A stretch of 64,000 nucleotides of DNA from positions 144,198 through 208,197 of the forward strand of contig JACGUK010000006.1 in the NCBI GenBank assembly GCA_024256265.1, read 5' to 3'. Numbering within the stretch: position 1 is the stretch's first letter; the number at the start of each line of letters is the position of its first letter. Positions 9,410 through 17,550 of the stretch are shown one piece after another. The DNA is from an archaeon (GTDB taxonomy: Archaea > Thermoproteota > Nitrososphaeria > Nitrososphaerales > JACAEJ01). Made by a program: the position numbers and the translations under genes. A model generated the notes under the pieces. It saw only the letters and a program-made list of their open reading frames with translations. It had not been told where the DNA came from and did no database searches.

Positions 9410-9612
9410 CAAAGCTGACAAAAAGGTTGCAGATAAAGGGGGCTTACTCACATTACGATGAAGAAGGAGATGTTTTATACATTCATCTTAATGAGGGTGA
9501 AGCCATGGATAGCGTTGAGATAGAAGATGATATCTTTGTAGATTTAAACGATAAGAATGAACCTATAGGGTTAACTATAATGAATTTTAAAAAGAAAACA
9601 TCTAAAAAATAG
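9397..9612 (+). CDS. DUF2283 family protein, probable antitoxin
   Basis: This 71-residue protein contains YDEEGDVLYIHL followed by the acidic strand EIEDDIFVDLND, the pattern of DUF2283. These small proteins often follow a DUF4258/PBECR-like toxin gene and are suspected antitoxins. Here the partner upstream overlaps by 13 bases but is interrupted by a stop codon. If the toxin is dead, this gene may be a surviving antitoxin. A second DUF2283 gene lies at 23.5 kb. Confidence 0.75.
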   Translation: MEPIAKLTKRLQIKGAYSHYDEEGDVLYIHLNEGEAMDSVEIEDDIFVDLNDKNEPIGLTIMNFKKKTSKK

Positions 9613-9638
9613 AGTTAATAAATTTGGTAAGATGATCT

Positions 9639-10337
9639 TTAAGAGGCTAAGAAATCTTTGTCTTCCATCATCAACTCTTGAATTTCTAAAGCACCAGAGT
9701 CTTTCTCCCATCTTTTTATAACTCTTATAGGTATCAGCCTTTTCTTATAAAGTGGTGCATTTAATACAAATGAATCAAAATCTCCTCCCTCTCCTACAGG
9801 GTTAAAATGATACTTCTCTGATAACTTTAACAATTCATCCACGCTCTCCTTTGTTAAATGCCTTCCTAGCCAATTCTCATCTAACCCATAGGCTGCTACA
9901 GAGATTATTATAACATCCATCTTCATTGAGATTATTTCGTTAAGAATATCGTATGGTCTTATGCCCCAGAGAGGAGCTAGATGCTTCATATTCGCAGATT
10001 CAGCTATCTTATCGAATATATTCTTTTGATAATTCGATGCTATACCTCCACTTATGAGAAAATCAGCATTTAATTTTTTAAGGGCTTTCTCCAAAGCTTT
10101 CTCCTCCTCTTTCTTTTTTGCTTCAAATCCATACCAATTTATGCCAATGCTCTCAGCTATACTTTTTGCATGCCTAACATTATGAGTATGATATAGCATG
10201 CTCTCAGGGTCTTCTGGTAGCATAGTGACGATTCCTATTATTCTTAATCCTAGCTCCCATGCTTTATGAAGAGCAAGAATAGAATCCTTTCCGCCTGAAG
10301 ATAGGACTAATGCTTTAGCGCCTTGAATCGAAGCCAT
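9639..10337 (-). CDS. dph6: Diphthine-ammonia ligase (Dph6-like PP-loop ATPase)
   Basis: This 232-residue protein has an N-terminal PP-loop, LSSGGKDSILALHKA, and the Dph6 family signatures YHTHNVRHAKSIAE, SGGIASNYQK and GEGGDFDSFVL. Dph6 amidates diphthine on elongation factor 2 with ATP and ammonia, the last step of diphthamide synthesis. Length and motifs match the archaeal family. It is transcribed divergently from the sRNA/aIF5A block, which is a translation-related neighbourhood. Confidence 0.9.
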   Translation of the reverse strand: MASIQGAKALVLSSGGKDSILALHKAWELGLRIIGIVTMLPEDPESMLYHTHNVRHAKSIAESIGINWYGFEAKKKEEEKALEKALKKLNADFLISGGIASNYQKNIFDKIAESANMKHLAPLWGIRPYDILNEIISMKMDVIIISVAAYGLDENWLGRHLTKESVDELLKLSEKYHFNPVGEGGDFDSFVLNAPLYKKRLIPIRVIKRWEKDSGALEIQELMMEDKDFLAS

Positions 10338-10394
10338 TTAATTTCATTTTATATGAAGATAGAATTAAATATAACGGGTTGGAAGAAGGTTTAG

Positions 10395-10451
10395 ATGATG
10401 TAAAGAAGCCGTCTGAGCGCTAAGCGCTATGATTGAGATTATGAGTGCTGA
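10395..10451 (+). ncRNA. C/D box guide sRNA, predicted to target C34 of elongator tRNA-Met
   Basis: The 190-base gap between dph6 and the small gene at 10.5 kb holds a full C/D box layout. Box C ATGATGT is at 10395-10401, an 11-nt guide follows, box D' CTGA is at 10413-10416, a 12-nt spacer reading GCGCTAAGCGCT follows, box C' ATGATTG is at 10429-10435, a 12-nt guide follows, and box D CTGA is at 10448-10451. The D guide (AGATTATGAGTG) is complementary to CACTCATAATCT, which reads as the anticodon loop of tRNA-Met(CAU). By the box D+5 rule the methylated residue is the C of CAU. A guide for Cm34 of elongator tRNA-Met is known in archaea (Pyrococcus sR49). Boxes C and C' deviate by one or two bases from RUGAUGA. 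The D' guide target (ACGGCTTCTTT) was not identified. Confidence 0.8.
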
Positions 10452-10527
10452 GACAATTCATAAAATATTAAACTAAAAGAACAAAGCTAATATATTAAAA
10501 AGCTTTCATGATGTAGAGGTGAAGTCA

Positions 10528-10722
10528 TTGGCAAGTATAAGATATGCTCATCTAACCGAGTCTAAATTGAAGAAGATTCAGGCTCTTGAAAAGGAAATTG
10601 GGAATATATATCTATTAGCTGTTGAGAAGACTCCAAGTATAGCAAGCCTTTCTAAAGAAGATTTAGCAAAAATACAGAAGTTAGAAAAAGAGCTTGGTAT
10701 GATTTTGATAGCCTACAAATAA
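10528..10722 (+). CDS. Small conserved-type helical protein upstream of aIF5A
   Basis: This is a 64-residue protein if started at TTG 10528, five bases after a clear GAGGTGA ribosome binding site; a GTG at 10519 overlaps that site and is less likely. It holds two similar helical halves (KLKKIQALEKEIGNIYLLAVE and LAKIQKLEKELGMILIAYK), so it is an internally duplicated helical peptide. The family is not recognised. It lies about 60 bases before aIF5A on the same strand and may share its transcript. Confidence 0.65.
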   Translation: MASIRYAHLTESKLKKIQALEKEIGNIYLLAVEKTPSIASLSKEDLAKIQKLEKELGMILIAYK

Positions 10723-10743
10723 GATTCAAGGATTTAATTCACC

Positions 10744-10753
10744 TTATATATTA
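10744..10753 (+). promoter_or_regulatory. TATA-like box for aIF5A
   Basis: TTATATATTA at 10744-10753 lies about 32 bases before the ATG of aIF5A, with a GAGGAG ribosome binding site between. Spacing and composition fit an archaeal TATA box. It implies that aIF5A can be transcribed apart from the small gene upstream. Confidence 0.45.
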
Positions 10754-10784
10754 CTTAGATAGTCAAAATTATGAGGAGTTAGGA

Positions 10785-11180
10785 ATGAGCAAGCCAGTCG
10801 ATCTTGGTAGCTTGAAAGAAGGATCATACATAATAATCGATAATGAAGCTTGTAGGATAGTATCCTATGATAAATCCAAACCAGGAAAGCATGGTTCTGC
10901 AAAGGCAAGAGTTGTAGCCATAGGATTGTTCGATAACGTGAAGAGAAGCATAGTATCTCCTGTTGCCAGCATGGTTCAGGTACCTATAGTAGAGAAGAGA
11001 GGAGGTCAATTAATATCGATAATGCCGGATAAGGTTCAAATCATGGACCTTGAAACGTTTGAAGTCTTCGAGGCTCCAAAGCCTGAGGAGCCTGGGCTTA
11101 AGGATAGACTCTCTCCAGGGAATGAAATAGAGTACTGGAGAGTCTTAGGGAAGAATAAGATAATGCGAATAAAGGGTTAG
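10785..11180 (+). CDS. eif5A: Translation initiation factor 5A (aIF5A)
   Basis: This 131-residue protein has an SH3-like N-domain with the hypusination loop SKPGKHGSAKARV. The modifiable lysine is residue 35. An OB-fold C-domain follows (IMDLETFEVFEAP). aIF5A, after deoxyhypusine or hypusine modification, rescues ribosomes stalled at difficult peptide bonds. The ATG has a GAGGAG ribosome binding site eight bases upstream. Complete and typical. Confidence 0.97.
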   Translation: MSKPVDLGSLKEGSYIIIDNEACRIVSYDKSKPGKHGSAKARVVAIGLFDNVKRSIVSPVASMVQVPIVEKRGGQLISIMPDKVQIMDLETFEVFEAPKPEEPGLKDRLSPGNEIEYWRVLGKNKIMRIKG

Positions 11181-11250
11181 CAACAATTTTAGAAAATATA
11201 AAAGAAAATCTTAAAAGCATAGCAAAATGCTCATTTAAAGGTAAGGATAG

Positions 11251-12612
11251 ATGGTTCATCCCGAAGGTTACGACGTAATCATCGTAGGCGCAGGTCCAGC
11301 TGGCATCTTCACTGCCCTTGAACTTTGTGATAGATCAGATTTAAGAGTATTAATTTTGGATAGAGGAAGGGACATATCTGAGCGCACTCACTCTAAGGGC
11401 TCCATTCTTTTTGGCTGGGGAGGAGCAGGAGCTTTCAGCGATGGCAAGCTCACATTCTCCACAGAAACTGGAGGATGGTTAAAGGATTACGTGGACGAGA
11501 AGAAGCTTATGGGTCTTATGCAAGAAGTTGAGAGGATTTACATTAAGTTTGGTGCTCCTACTAAAATCTATGGAGACGATGAGGATGCTATTTCTGACAT
11601 ATCAAGAAAGGCAGCCATGGCTGAATTAAGGTTGATTCCAAGCCGAATAAGGCATCTTGGGACTGATCAATGTCCTCAATTGCTGAAGAAGATGAGGCAA
11701 AAGATAAACGGGAAGGCAGAGATAATGATGGAAAAAACTGTGAGTAATCTTTTAGTTCAAGGAGAAGAGGTGAAAGGTATAAGAACAGTTGATGGAGAAG
11801 AGATCCTTGCAAAGTATGTTGTAGTCGCCCCTGGAAGAAGTGGAGCAGACTGGCTTAGGCAAGAGGCTAACAGGCTCGGCTTAAGAACCATTAACAATCC
11901 TGTCGATATAGGAGTGAGAGTTGAAGTCCCAGCAGTTGTAATGAGCCACCTGACAGATGTACTCTATGAACCGAAGTTCACTTATTACTCTAAATCCTTC
12001 GATGATAAGGTTCGAACTTTTTGTGTCTGTCCTAAAGGTTTTGTGGTAACTGAGCATCTTAACGATGTGATAACTGTCAACGGTCATAGCTATGAGGGGA
12101 AAACGTCTGAAAATACGAATTTTGCTGTTCTTGCAAGCACATCTTTTACAGAGCCCTTTAAGGAGCCTGTTGCCTATGGGAAATATATAGCGAAGCTTGC
12201 TAACTTGCTGGTTGGTGGTGTAATAGTTCAGAGACTTGGAGACCTTGAGGTAGGTAGAAGGTCCACGCCAGAAAGGATAGACAGAAGTGTCATAAAGCCT
12301 ACCCTAGAGGATGCTAAGCCAGGAGACCTAAGCTTTGCCTTGCCAGGACGCTATTTGATAGATATTAAAGAAATGCTAAATGCTCTTAATAAGATAGCCC
12401 CAGGTGTATATTCGAGGCATACTCTTCTTTATGGTGTTGAAGTTAAGTTCTACTCCTCAAGGCTGGAGCTTAACGAAGTCCTTGAGACTAAGATCAAAAA
12501 TCTGTTCACTGCTGGGGATGGTGCAGGTATAACTAGAGGTTTAGTTCAATCATCAACTTCTGGTCTTATAGTTGCTAGAGAGATACTGAGAAGGACAGGA
12601 TATCTTACCTGA
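11251..12612 (+). CDS. FAD-dependent dehydrogenase of the COG2509 type
   Basis: This 453-residue flavoprotein has an N-terminal dinucleotide-binding motif, IIVGAGPAGIFTALEL. GWGGAGAFSDGKL near residues 50-62 and ATPERID- and GDGAGITRGLVQSS-like C-terminal signatures are typical of the uncharacterised FAD-dependent dehydrogenases grouped with COG2509. The substrate is unknown. It starts at ATG 11251 after a short gap from aIF5A and appears to be its own unit. Confidence 0.85.
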   Translation: MVHPEGYDVIIVGAGPAGIFTALELCDRSDLRVLILDRGRDISERTHSKGSILFGWGGAGAFSDGKLTFSTETGGWLKDYVDEKKLMGLMQEVERIYIKFGAPTKIYGDDEDAISDISRKAAMAELRLIPSRIRHLGTDQCPQLLKKMRQKINGKAEIMMEKTVSNLLVQGEEVKGIRTVDGEEILAKYVVVAPGRSGADWLRQEANRLGLRTINNPVDIGVRVEVPAVVMSHLTDVLYEPKFTYYSKSFDDKVRTFCVCPKGFVVTEHLNDVITVNGHSYEGKTSENTNFAVLASTSFTEPFKEPVAYGKYIAKLANLLVGGVIVQRLGDLEVGRRSTPERIDRSVIKPTLEDAKPGDLSFALPGRYLIDIKEMLNALNKIAPGVYSRHTLLYGVEVKFYSSRLELNEVLETKIKNLFTAGDGAGITRGLVQSSTSGLIVAREILRRTGYLT

Positions 12613-12712
12613 TAGCCTTCATTATGAGATATAAAATAAAATTAACTAATTAATCTTGATAAAATTTAATAAAACATTAGCATTAATATTATAAGGGAGC
12701 AAATACTAAATA

Positions 12713-13363
12713 ATGAAAAGCAATAAAATGAAGACTTTAGAGATAATAGATAGAGTTACGAAAAAGGTAGAGCTAGCGCCCTTTCCCTCCTTCACACCTA
12801 CTCACGTTTTTATGATCATAGAGGCTATAGGCTTAAGCGCACCTATAGGAAGGATGAAATTATCAAGCATATTACAACTTGGAGAAGGAGCAACTCGTAC
12901 CTTGGTTAAGCGCCTGCAAAAAGAAGGCATAATAAAATCTACAAAATTTGGTTGTGTACTAACTGATCTTGGCAAAAAGATATTCTTAGATTTAAGCTCA
13001 AGGATTTCAAAAGAATTAGAGATTCCACCGTCTCAATACACACTAGGTCGATTTAATATTGCGATCTTAGTCAAAAATTCTGCTAAAGCAGTAGGGTATG
13101 GGGTAGAGCAGAGAGACGCTGCCATAAAGGCAGGAGCTTTAGGAGCTACAACTTTGATTTACATTAAAGATAAGTTCGTCATGCCTGGAGGGCAGGAAGA
13201 TGCCTTCAAAGATCTGCCTGAAATTCGTAAAATGCTGATAGAAAGGCTAAAACCAAAAGAGGGTGATTCGATAGTCATAGGAAGTGCAGATGATGAAAAA
13301 TCTGCAAAGCTTGGTGCTAAGGCAGCAGCCTTAGAGACGCTAAGAAAGGCTCTTGAAAGATAA
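12713..13363 (+). CDS. Winged-helix regulator with C-terminal DUF4443-like sensor domain
   Basis: This 216-residue protein has an N-terminal winged helix near residues 25-95 (GEGATRTLVKRLQKEGIIKS, then LTDLGKKIF). The C-terminal domain of about 110 residues contains AVGYGVEQRDAAIKAGALGA and GDSIVIGSADDEKSAKLGAKA. The pattern fits archaeal DUF4443-type predicted regulators. The effector is unknown. The domain order suggests a ligand-responsive transcription factor. It lies just upstream of the cobyrinate-diamide-synthase-like gene and may regulate it, though that is only positional. Confidence 0.7.
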   Translation: MKSNKMKTLEIIDRVTKKVELAPFPSFTPTHVFMIIEAIGLSAPIGRMKLSSILQLGEGATRTLVKRLQKEGIIKSTKFGCVLTDLGKKIFLDLSSRISKELEIPPSQYTLGRFNIAILVKNSAKAVGYGVEQRDAAIKAGALGATTLIYIKDKFVMPGGQEDAFKDLPEIRKMLIERLKPKEGDSIVIGSADDEKSAKLGAKAAALETLRKALER

Positions 13364-13425
13364 GTTGATCACGAGAACCCTTAAATTTTATAGTAAGGAT
13401 ATCAATACACTTTGGGTTTTAGAAG

Positions 13426-14808
13426 ATGAATCTTCCTAGGATAATAATAGCAGGTCCTTACAGTGGAGTTGGAAAGACCACGATTTCAGTTGGTCTAATG
13501 GGTGCTCTTAAAAGGAGAGGTCTAAAGGTTCAAGCCTTTAAGGTAGGTCCTGATTATATAGACCCAAGCCACCATTCAATGATGCTGAACAGACCCTCTC
13601 GAAACCTTGATGCTTGGATGGTGCACCCAGATGGAATCACAGAGATATTTCTAAGAGCTACTCAAGATGTCGATATAGCAGTTATAGAAGGAGTGATGGG
13701 TCTATTCGATGGCTTCGATGAGAGCAATGAGAATGGCAGTACAGCTCATATAGCAAAGCTGTTGAGGAGTCCAGTCATACTTGTGATAAACGTTCATGGT
13801 ATGGCAAAATCTGTAGCTCCTATAGCCCTAGGATACGAGAAGTATGATCCAGATGTTAGGCTCTCTGGCTTTATCTTAAATGAAGTTGGTGGGAAGAAGC
13901 ATATAGATTGGTGTAAAAAGGCTATCAATTCTGTAACGAGTCTGCCTGTCCTTGGGGCTCTTCCTCGTAATAAAGATATAGAAATGCAGGAGAGGCACCT
14001 TGGCTTGATCCCTCAACGTGAGAAGGCTTATCCAGAGTCCTTTCGGAACATGCTCATAAATTTCATCGAAGAGAATGTAGATGTAGATAGGATTATAGAT
14101 ATAGCAAGGTCTGCAGAAAATCTACCTAAATTAAGCAATATAGTCTATCCCAAGCATTCATATAAGAAGAATCTAGCAATAGGTGTAGCTCTTGATGAAT
14201 CCTTCAACTTCTACTATCAAGACAATCTTGATATGTTAAGGGCTTATGGTGCTGATATCATGTTCTTCAATACAATAAAGAATAGTGAAATACCATCAGA
14301 TGTGAGCGGGCTTTACATAGGAGGAGGCTTCCCTGAGATGCTTCCAGAAAGGCTAGGAGCCAATACAAGCATGTTAAAGAGTATAAGGAAGGTAGCTGAG
14401 GATGAAATGCCCATCTATGCTGAGTGTGGAGGGTTGATGTACCTTACAGATTTTATAACAGACTTCGAGAATAGGTCTCACAAAATGGTTGGGCTCTTAA
14501 ATGCAAGGACTGTTATGACAAGGAGGCTAACTCTGAACTATACCCTTGCCGATGTGATCGCTGATAATCCTTTATCAAGGGTTAACGATGTGTTAAGGGG
14601 TCATGAGTTTCATTACTCAAAGATATTAGAAATACCGAGAGATGTGAAATTTGCTTATAGAATGAAGATAGGTATAGGGATAGGTGGCAAGCAAGATGCT
14701 TGGCTTGAGCATAAAGTGCTGGCATCTTACATGCATATGCATTTCGCTTATCAACCAAAATTGGTAAAAAACTTTTTAAGAGCTTGTGAAGATTACTCTC
14801 ATTCTTGA
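13426..14808 (+). CDS. cbiA: Cobyrinate / Ni-sirohydrochlorin a,c-diamide synthase family (CbiA/CfbB)
   Basis: This 460-residue two-domain amidotransferase starts with a P-loop dethiobiotin-synthetase-like domain (AGPYSGVGKTTISVGLMGAL, then KVGPDYIDPSHH). It ends with a class I glutamine amidotransferase domain whose catalytic Cys is in AECGGLMYL and whose His is in GHEFHYS. It converts two side-chain carboxylates of a tetrapyrrole to amides with glutamine and ATP. No other corrin or F430 gene lies nearby, so cobalamin versus F430 use cannot be decided here. Confidence 0.88.
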   Translation: MNLPRIIIAGPYSGVGKTTISVGLMGALKRRGLKVQAFKVGPDYIDPSHHSMMLNRPSRNLDAWMVHPDGITEIFLRATQDVDIAVIEGVMGLFDGFDESNENGSTAHIAKLLRSPVILVINVHGMAKSVAPIALGYEKYDPDVRLSGFILNEVGGKKHIDWCKKAINSVTSLPVLGALPRNKDIEMQERHLGLIPQREKAYPESFRNMLINFIEENVDVDRIIDIARSAENLPKLSNIVYPKHSYKKNLAIGVALDESFNFYYQDNLDMLRAYGADIMFFNTIKNSEIPSDVSGLYIGGGFPEMLPERLGANTSMLKSIRKVAEDEMPIYAECGGLMYLTDFITDFENRSHKMVGLLNARTVMTRRLTLNYTLADVIADNPLSRVNDVLRGHEFHYSKILEIPRDVKFAYRMKIGIGIGGKQDAWLEHKVLASYMHMHFAYQPKLVKNFLRACEDYSHS

Positions 14809-14854
14809 TTTTTGTTTTATAAGACCCTATTGGGATTTAGGAGTAAGTTTAGAG

Positions 14855-15574
14855 ATGAAAATACAGTTTGAAAAGGCTAAAGAGTTGATAAATAATGCTC
14901 TATCAATGGGAAGGCACTCACTGCTGGAACCTGAGGCTATGGCTTTGATGGCTATGATAGGAGTCACTACACCAAGCTTTCATTTGGCAAATTCTATAGA
15001 AGAAGCTCAGAAGATAGCTGAGGCTCTAGGCTATCCTGTGGTGCTAAAGGTCGTATCTCCAGACATAATTCATAAGAGTGATGTAGGGGGAGTGAAGTTG
15101 AATATATTTAATCCGGATCAAGTTTCGGAGAAGTTTAAAGAGATTCAAAAGAATGTCTATGAAAAAGCGCCTAAAGCAAGGATTTTTGGGATCATGGTTC
15201 AGAAGATGTTTCCTCCAGCAACAGAAGTTGCAATAGGAGCTTTAAGAGATGAGCAGTTCGGTCCAGCAGTAATGTTCGGTCTTGGTGGCATCTTCATAGA
15301 GATTCTTAAAGATATATCCTTCAGAATAACCCCTGTCGATAAAGATGATGCGCTTGAAATGATAAAAGAGATAAAGGGCTATCCCTTACTGCTTGGCTAT
15401 AGAGGATCCCCAAAATTGGACATAAATGCTATAGCTGATTCTATAGTGAGAATTTCTGAATTGATGATAGATATCGATGAGATAGATCAGCTTGACTTAA
15501 ATCCCATATTGGTTTATCCATCTGGGCTCATAGCTGTAGATGTAAGAGTCATTCTTAGTCGTGAGGCTGAATAA
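14855..15574 (+). CDS. acdB: ADP-forming acyl-CoA synthetase, beta (ATP-grasp) subunit
   Basis: This is about 240 residues from ATG 14855; upstream in-frame codons back to 14786 overlap the preceding gene and look untranslated. The ATP-grasp domain shows GYPVVLKVVSPDIIHKSDVG, MVQKMFPPATEVAIG, FGPAVMFGLGGIFIE and a closing DLNPILVY. This is the beta subunit of the two-subunit archaeal ADP-forming acetyl/acyl-CoA synthetase, which makes ATP from acyl-CoA, ADP and phosphate. The CoA-binding alpha subunit is not adjacent and must be elsewhere. Confidence 0.85.
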   Translation: MKIQFEKAKELINNALSMGRHSLLEPEAMALMAMIGVTTPSFHLANSIEEAQKIAEALGYPVVLKVVSPDIIHKSDVGGVKLNIFNPDQVSEKFKEIQKNVYEKAPKARIFGIMVQKMFPPATEVAIGALRDEQFGPAVMFGLGGIFIEILKDISFRITPVDKDDALEMIKEIKGYPLLLGYRGSPKLDINAIADSIVRISELMIDIDEIDQLDLNPILVYPSGLIAVDVRVILSREAE

Positions 15575-15575
15575 C

Positions 15576-16427
15576 ATGAGTGAAAATCTGGATCAGATAG
15601 AACAGAAGATTTCTTCATTGATTACTTATAGATTAAGTTTGATCAACGAGCTTAAGAAGCTAAGCCAAAGAAAGCATGAGTTAAGAGAAGAAATCAAAGG
15701 GATCACGAATAAGTTAAGAGAAGAGAAAAAAGCCATTTCAGAGCAAAGTTCATTGATAAGGCAACTTGGGGATACACGCAAAGACATTTTATTAAAGATA
15801 GACGAGATAAAGACGAAAGTTAAGGAGACAGATAAGGTCTTAAGAAAATTTGAGAAAGAAGTCCCTCATGAGTCTGAGAGAACCTTAAAAGAGAAGTTGG
15901 ACAATATAGAGTGGAAGCTTCAGACAGAGCCTCTAACAAGAGAAGAGGAGAAGCAGCTAGTAGAATACATAAAGAAGCTAGAGTTCAAGCTCCATCTTTG
16001 GAAGAAAGCTTACATGACTAGACAGGAATTGAGTGAGCTTTTGGTCGAGGCTAAATCTCTTATGAACAAATTGGATGAGATGAGTGAGATAAAGAAAACA
16101 GTCTTAATAAAGTTGAGAAATCAAAAAGAGACTTTGTATAATATCGTTATGACTAAACAGCAACTGATACAAGAGGATAAAGAGATAGAGCAAGATATAG
16201 AGGAGATTAAAAAGAATCTAGATCACATAGATGCTGAATTGTCAAAATTAAAAGAGAACAAGATTAAACTTTTAGATAAAAAGAGATTGGATGAGATGGC
16301 TTCTATTAAGATAAAAGAGCAAAGCTTGCTAGAAGAGGTTCGATCAAAAGCAAGAGATAAACTCACAAAAGGGAAGAGTTTGAGCTGGGATGAGTTGAAG
16401 ATATTATTCGAAGATAAGAATGAATGA
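15576..16427 (+). CDS. Archaeal long coiled-coil protein (COG1340-like)
   Basis: This protein of about 283 residues is almost wholly charged coiled coil (Lys, Glu, Arg, Leu rich with heptads throughout). An amphipathic insertion near residues 105-140 contains EWKLQTEPLTREEEKQLVEYI, which marks a widespread archaeal coiled-coil family (COG1340-like). The C-terminus has KGKSLSWDELKILFE. The ATG at 15576 sits one base after the stop of acdB and is preferred over an upstream GTG. The function is unsettled. Confidence 0.78.
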   Translation: MSENLDQIEQKISSLITYRLSLINELKKLSQRKHELREEIKGITNKLREEKKAISEQSSLIRQLGDTRKDILLKIDEIKTKVKETDKVLRKFEKEVPHESERTLKEKLDNIEWKLQTEPLTREEEKQLVEYIKKLEFKLHLWKKAYMTRQELSELLVEAKSLMNKLDEMSEIKKTVLIKLRNQKETLYNIVMTKQQLIQEDKEIEQDIEEIKKNLDHIDAELSKLKENKIKLLDKKRLDEMASIKIKEQSLLEEVRSKARDKLTKGKSLSWDELKILFEDKNE

Positions 16428-16463
16428 TTTAAGTAATACTCATGATCTTATTAATAATGGAAG

Positions 16464-17549
16464 TTGGGCGCAGAATATAAACCGTCTAAGCTACTTGTAC
16501 TAAGTGTGGATAGAGATGATGATATAGGGATAAAAGCAAAGGTTGAGACTCCTATAATTGGTAGAGACAATTGTATAGAAGCAGCCAAGAAGCTAGCTAT
16601 TGCAGACCCTGAAGAGGCTGACGCTAATGCCATCTTCGCAGCGGTGAGGCAGTACGATGAGTTGGTAAGTAAGAAGAATGAATGTGAAGTAGCAATTATA
16701 GCTGGGTCCTATGAAGGAGGAGTTGAAGCCGATCAAAAGTTAAGGGCTGAATTGATGAAGGTGATAAGCGAATTTGATGCAAGTGGAGTTATCTTGGTAT
16801 CAGATGGTTTTGAGGATAGAGAGATTTTGCCAATATTGATGAGTACGATGCCAGTGATATCTATCAGAAGAGTTGTAATAAAGTATAGTGAGAGAGTAGA
16901 GGAATCCTATGCTGTTCTTGGGCGATATATCAGAATGCTCATCACTGATCCAAGATACGCTAAATTCTCCTTAGGAATTCCAGGCCTGCTATTCCTTGCT
17001 TTTGGCTTACTCAGCATCTTTAATTTACTTCAACTTGCTACTCAAGTTGTTTTGATAATCCTTGGCATAGCTTTGATCTTTTGGGGCTTTGGCTTGGACA
17101 AATATGTTGCATCGATAAGGAAGATGAAGAAGATGTCCTCATATATCAGGTTCTTTTCTATAATCGCAACCCTTTTGGTAATATCCGTAGCCTTTTATCA
17201 AGGTTTTCACTTCAGCGTTGGAAAGGAGTCTATCCCGCTGTTCATAAGCTCATTTATAGAAAAATCTCTTCCATTGACTTGGGTAGGGCTCTCAATATAC
17301 TTGGGCTACTCTCTAATCTCTCACTGGATAAGGAAAAGCATCAAGATATGGCGAACAATACTAGCTTTTGTAATACTAGCTTCTCTCTACATACCTCTGC
17401 TCGAATTTTCGCAAATCCTGATAAACCCTGGTAAAAATCCCTTTATGCTCATATCACAATTATTGCTAGGGCTAGGGGCTACTTCAATAGTCGCAATTAT
17501 AGCTTATAAATACATTCGCTCTCATAAGAAGGTAGTAAAGGAGGTCTAA
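16464..17549 (+). CDS. DUF373 family membrane protein
   Basis: This is a 361-residue protein. The N-terminal soluble domain of about 160 residues begins LVLSVDRDDDIG and includes ADPEEADANAIFAA and AIIAGSYEGGVEAD, the DUF373 signatures. Five to six hydrophobic membrane segments follow from about residue 170 to 350. The start is TTG or GTG near 16464. The UppS gene follows after one base, so a link to membrane or prenyl lipid biology is a reasonable but untested guess. Confidence 0.88.
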   Translation: MGAEYKPSKLLVLSVDRDDDIGIKAKVETPIIGRDNCIEAAKKLAIADPEEADANAIFAAVRQYDELVSKKNECEVAIIAGSYEGGVEADQKLRAELMKVISEFDASGVILVSDGFEDREILPILMSTMPVISIRRVVIKYSERVEESYAVLGRYIRMLITDPRYAKFSLGIPGLLFLAFGLLSIFNLLQLATQVVLIILGIALIFWGFGLDKYVASIRKMKKMSSYIRFFSIIATLLVISVAFYQGFHFSVGKESIPLFISSFIEKSLPLTWVGLSIYLGYSLISHWIRKSIKIWRTILAFVILASLYIPLLEFSQILINPGKNPFMLISQLLLGLGATSIVAIIAYKYIRSHKKVVKEV

Positions 17550-17550
17550 G

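Noticed and set aside
17081..17434. 117-codon plus-strand ORF inside DUF373
   Set aside because: It lies wholly within the DUF373 gene in another frame and has no family resemblance.
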